Shown here piece by piece: positions 4,790 through 5,358 of a stretch of DNA of 5,358 nucleotides. The DNA comes from Pseudomonadota bacterium (GTDB lineage Bacteria > Pseudomonadota > Alphaproteobacteria > Rhizobiales > Devosiaceae). The notes beneath the pieces are model-generated. The model was given only the letters and a program-made list of their open reading frames with translations. It did not search any database and was not told where the DNA came from. The stretch covers positions 1 to 5,358 of the forward strand of contig JAEZHZ010000180.1 in NCBI GenBank assembly GCA_023436745.1, in the 5' to 3' direction. The translations under genes and the position numbers were made by a program. Position 1 is the first letter of the stretch, and every line of letters starts with the position of its first letter.

Positions 4790-5358
4790 ACCGCTGTTCC
4801 TGCGTCCCCCCGTAACCCTGCCGGTCGCCGATGGCTCGCGCTTCGCCGTCCGCCGTGTGTGGTGCGTCGGGCGCAACTATGCCGAGCACATCCGCGAAAT
4901 GGGCAATGATGTGCGCGAACCGCCGTTTTTCTTCGCCAAACCTGCAGATGCAGTCGTTGGCGGTAACGGAACACAACCGTATCCTCCCAAAACGTCCGAC
5001 TTTCATCACGAAATCGAGCTGGTCGTCGCCATCGGCCGCGACGGCGTGGACGTGCCGGTGGACACAGCGCTCGAGCACGTCTTCGGCTACGCCGCCGGTC
5101 TCGACATGACCCGCCGCGACCTGCAGGCGGCCGCGAAGAAGGCCGGCCGCCCCTGGGATATGGCAAAAGGCTTCGACCATTCGGCTCCCATCGGCCTGAT
5201 CGCCACGGCCGCAGAGATCGGCCACCCGGCTCGGGGCGCCATCACCCTCAGCGTCAACGGCAGCGAACGCCAGCGCGGCGATCTCGCCGACCAGATCTGG
5301 AGCGTTCCAGAAATCATCAGCAATCTCAGCAGCTTGGTTGAACTCAAGGCGGGCGACC
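4782..5358 (+). CDS. Fumarylacetoacetate hydrolase (FAH) family protein, 3'-truncated by window edge
   Basis: The frame begins with GTG at 4782 and stays open to the last base, giving 192 codons. Family members of the FAHD1/fumarylpyruvate hydrolase type are about 230 residues, so roughly 40 are missing. GAGGAG (4769-4774) sits seven bases before the GTG and supports it. Recognisable parts are VWCVGRNYAEHIREMG (26-41), FFFAKPADAV (49-58), HHEIELVVAIG (75-85) and GYAAGLDMTRRDLQ (102-115), then AKGFDHSAPIG (128-138). The metal-binding acids expected in the family are present: Glu77, Glu79 and Asp108. Enzymes of this family cleave C-C bonds of acylpyruvates such as fumarylpyruvate, or decarboxylate oxaloacetate, with Mg2+ or Mn2+. 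The start overlaps the reductase stop by eight bases, indicating translational coupling. Bases 4921-5010 are about 53% G+C by hand count, below the rest. The exact substrate is unassigned. Confidence 0.93.
   Translation, partial: MAEPLFLRPPVTLPVADGSRFAVRRVWCVGRNYAEHIREMGNDVREPPFFFAKPADAVVGGNGTQPYPPKTSDFHHEIELVVAIGRDGVDVPVDTALEHVFGYAAGLDMTRRDLQAAAKKAGRPWDMAKGFDHSAPIGLIATAAEIGHPARGAITLSVNGSERQRGDLADQIWSVPEIISNLSSLVELKAGD

Noticed and set aside
3659..4876. Minus-strand open frame of 405 codons opposite the reductase
   Set aside because: The reductase strand has full family motifs and a strong ribosome binding site. The opposite frame has no recognisable domain and spans several true genes.
4776..5225. 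Minus-strand open frame of 149 codons opposite the FAH gene
   Set aside because: The plus-strand frame carries the complete set of FAH metal-binding residues and is coupled to the reductase. The minus frame has no family motif.

Overview
The window is GC-rich DNA, roughly two-thirds G+C by eye, with densely packed genes on alternating strands. It looks like an ordinary stretch of an alphaproteobacterial chromosome. The pointers are the GC-rich codon use, the closest remembered matches of the proteins (PotI, PurU, RhtA, DUF2267, DGPF-type YCII), and a 17-base complement to the 16S tail in the form ending CCTCCTTTC. The genus cannot be named from this sequence. I see no transposase, phage gene, CRISPR array, tRNA or rRNA gene.

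Layout, left to right. (1) The 3' part of potI, the inner-membrane permease of a putrescine/polyamine ABC transporter, runs rightward; the rest of its operon presumably lies to the left. (2) A DUF2267 gene faces it, and the two stop codons share one CTAG. (3) About 325 bases follow without a large gene. They hold a possible 23-codon mini-gene with a GTG start behind an extremely long Shine-Dalgarno match, a small hairpin, a terminator-like hairpin with a GCAA loop, and a candidate promoter for the next gene. (4) purU, formyltetrahydrofolate deformylase, runs rightward and is complete. (5) A leftward pair follows: rhtA-like (amino-acid/metabolite exporter of the DMT/EamA superfamily) upstream and a DGPF-type YCII protein downstream. 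The YCII stop again shares a CTAG with the purU stop. (6) Divergent from rhtA is a rightward, translationally coupled pair: an aldo/keto reductase with an intact catalytic tetrad and a fumarylacetoacetate hydrolase (FAH) family protein cut by the window edge.

The genes do not form one pathway. potI (polyamine uptake), purU (one-carbon balance) and rhtA (efflux) are separate housekeeping units. The aldo/keto reductase and FAH protein probably act in one catabolic or detoxification route, but the substrate is unknown. The least explained element is the mini-gene at 1231-1318 with its structured downstream region. It is the best candidate for something undescribed, and its reality rests on one motif and one hairpin.
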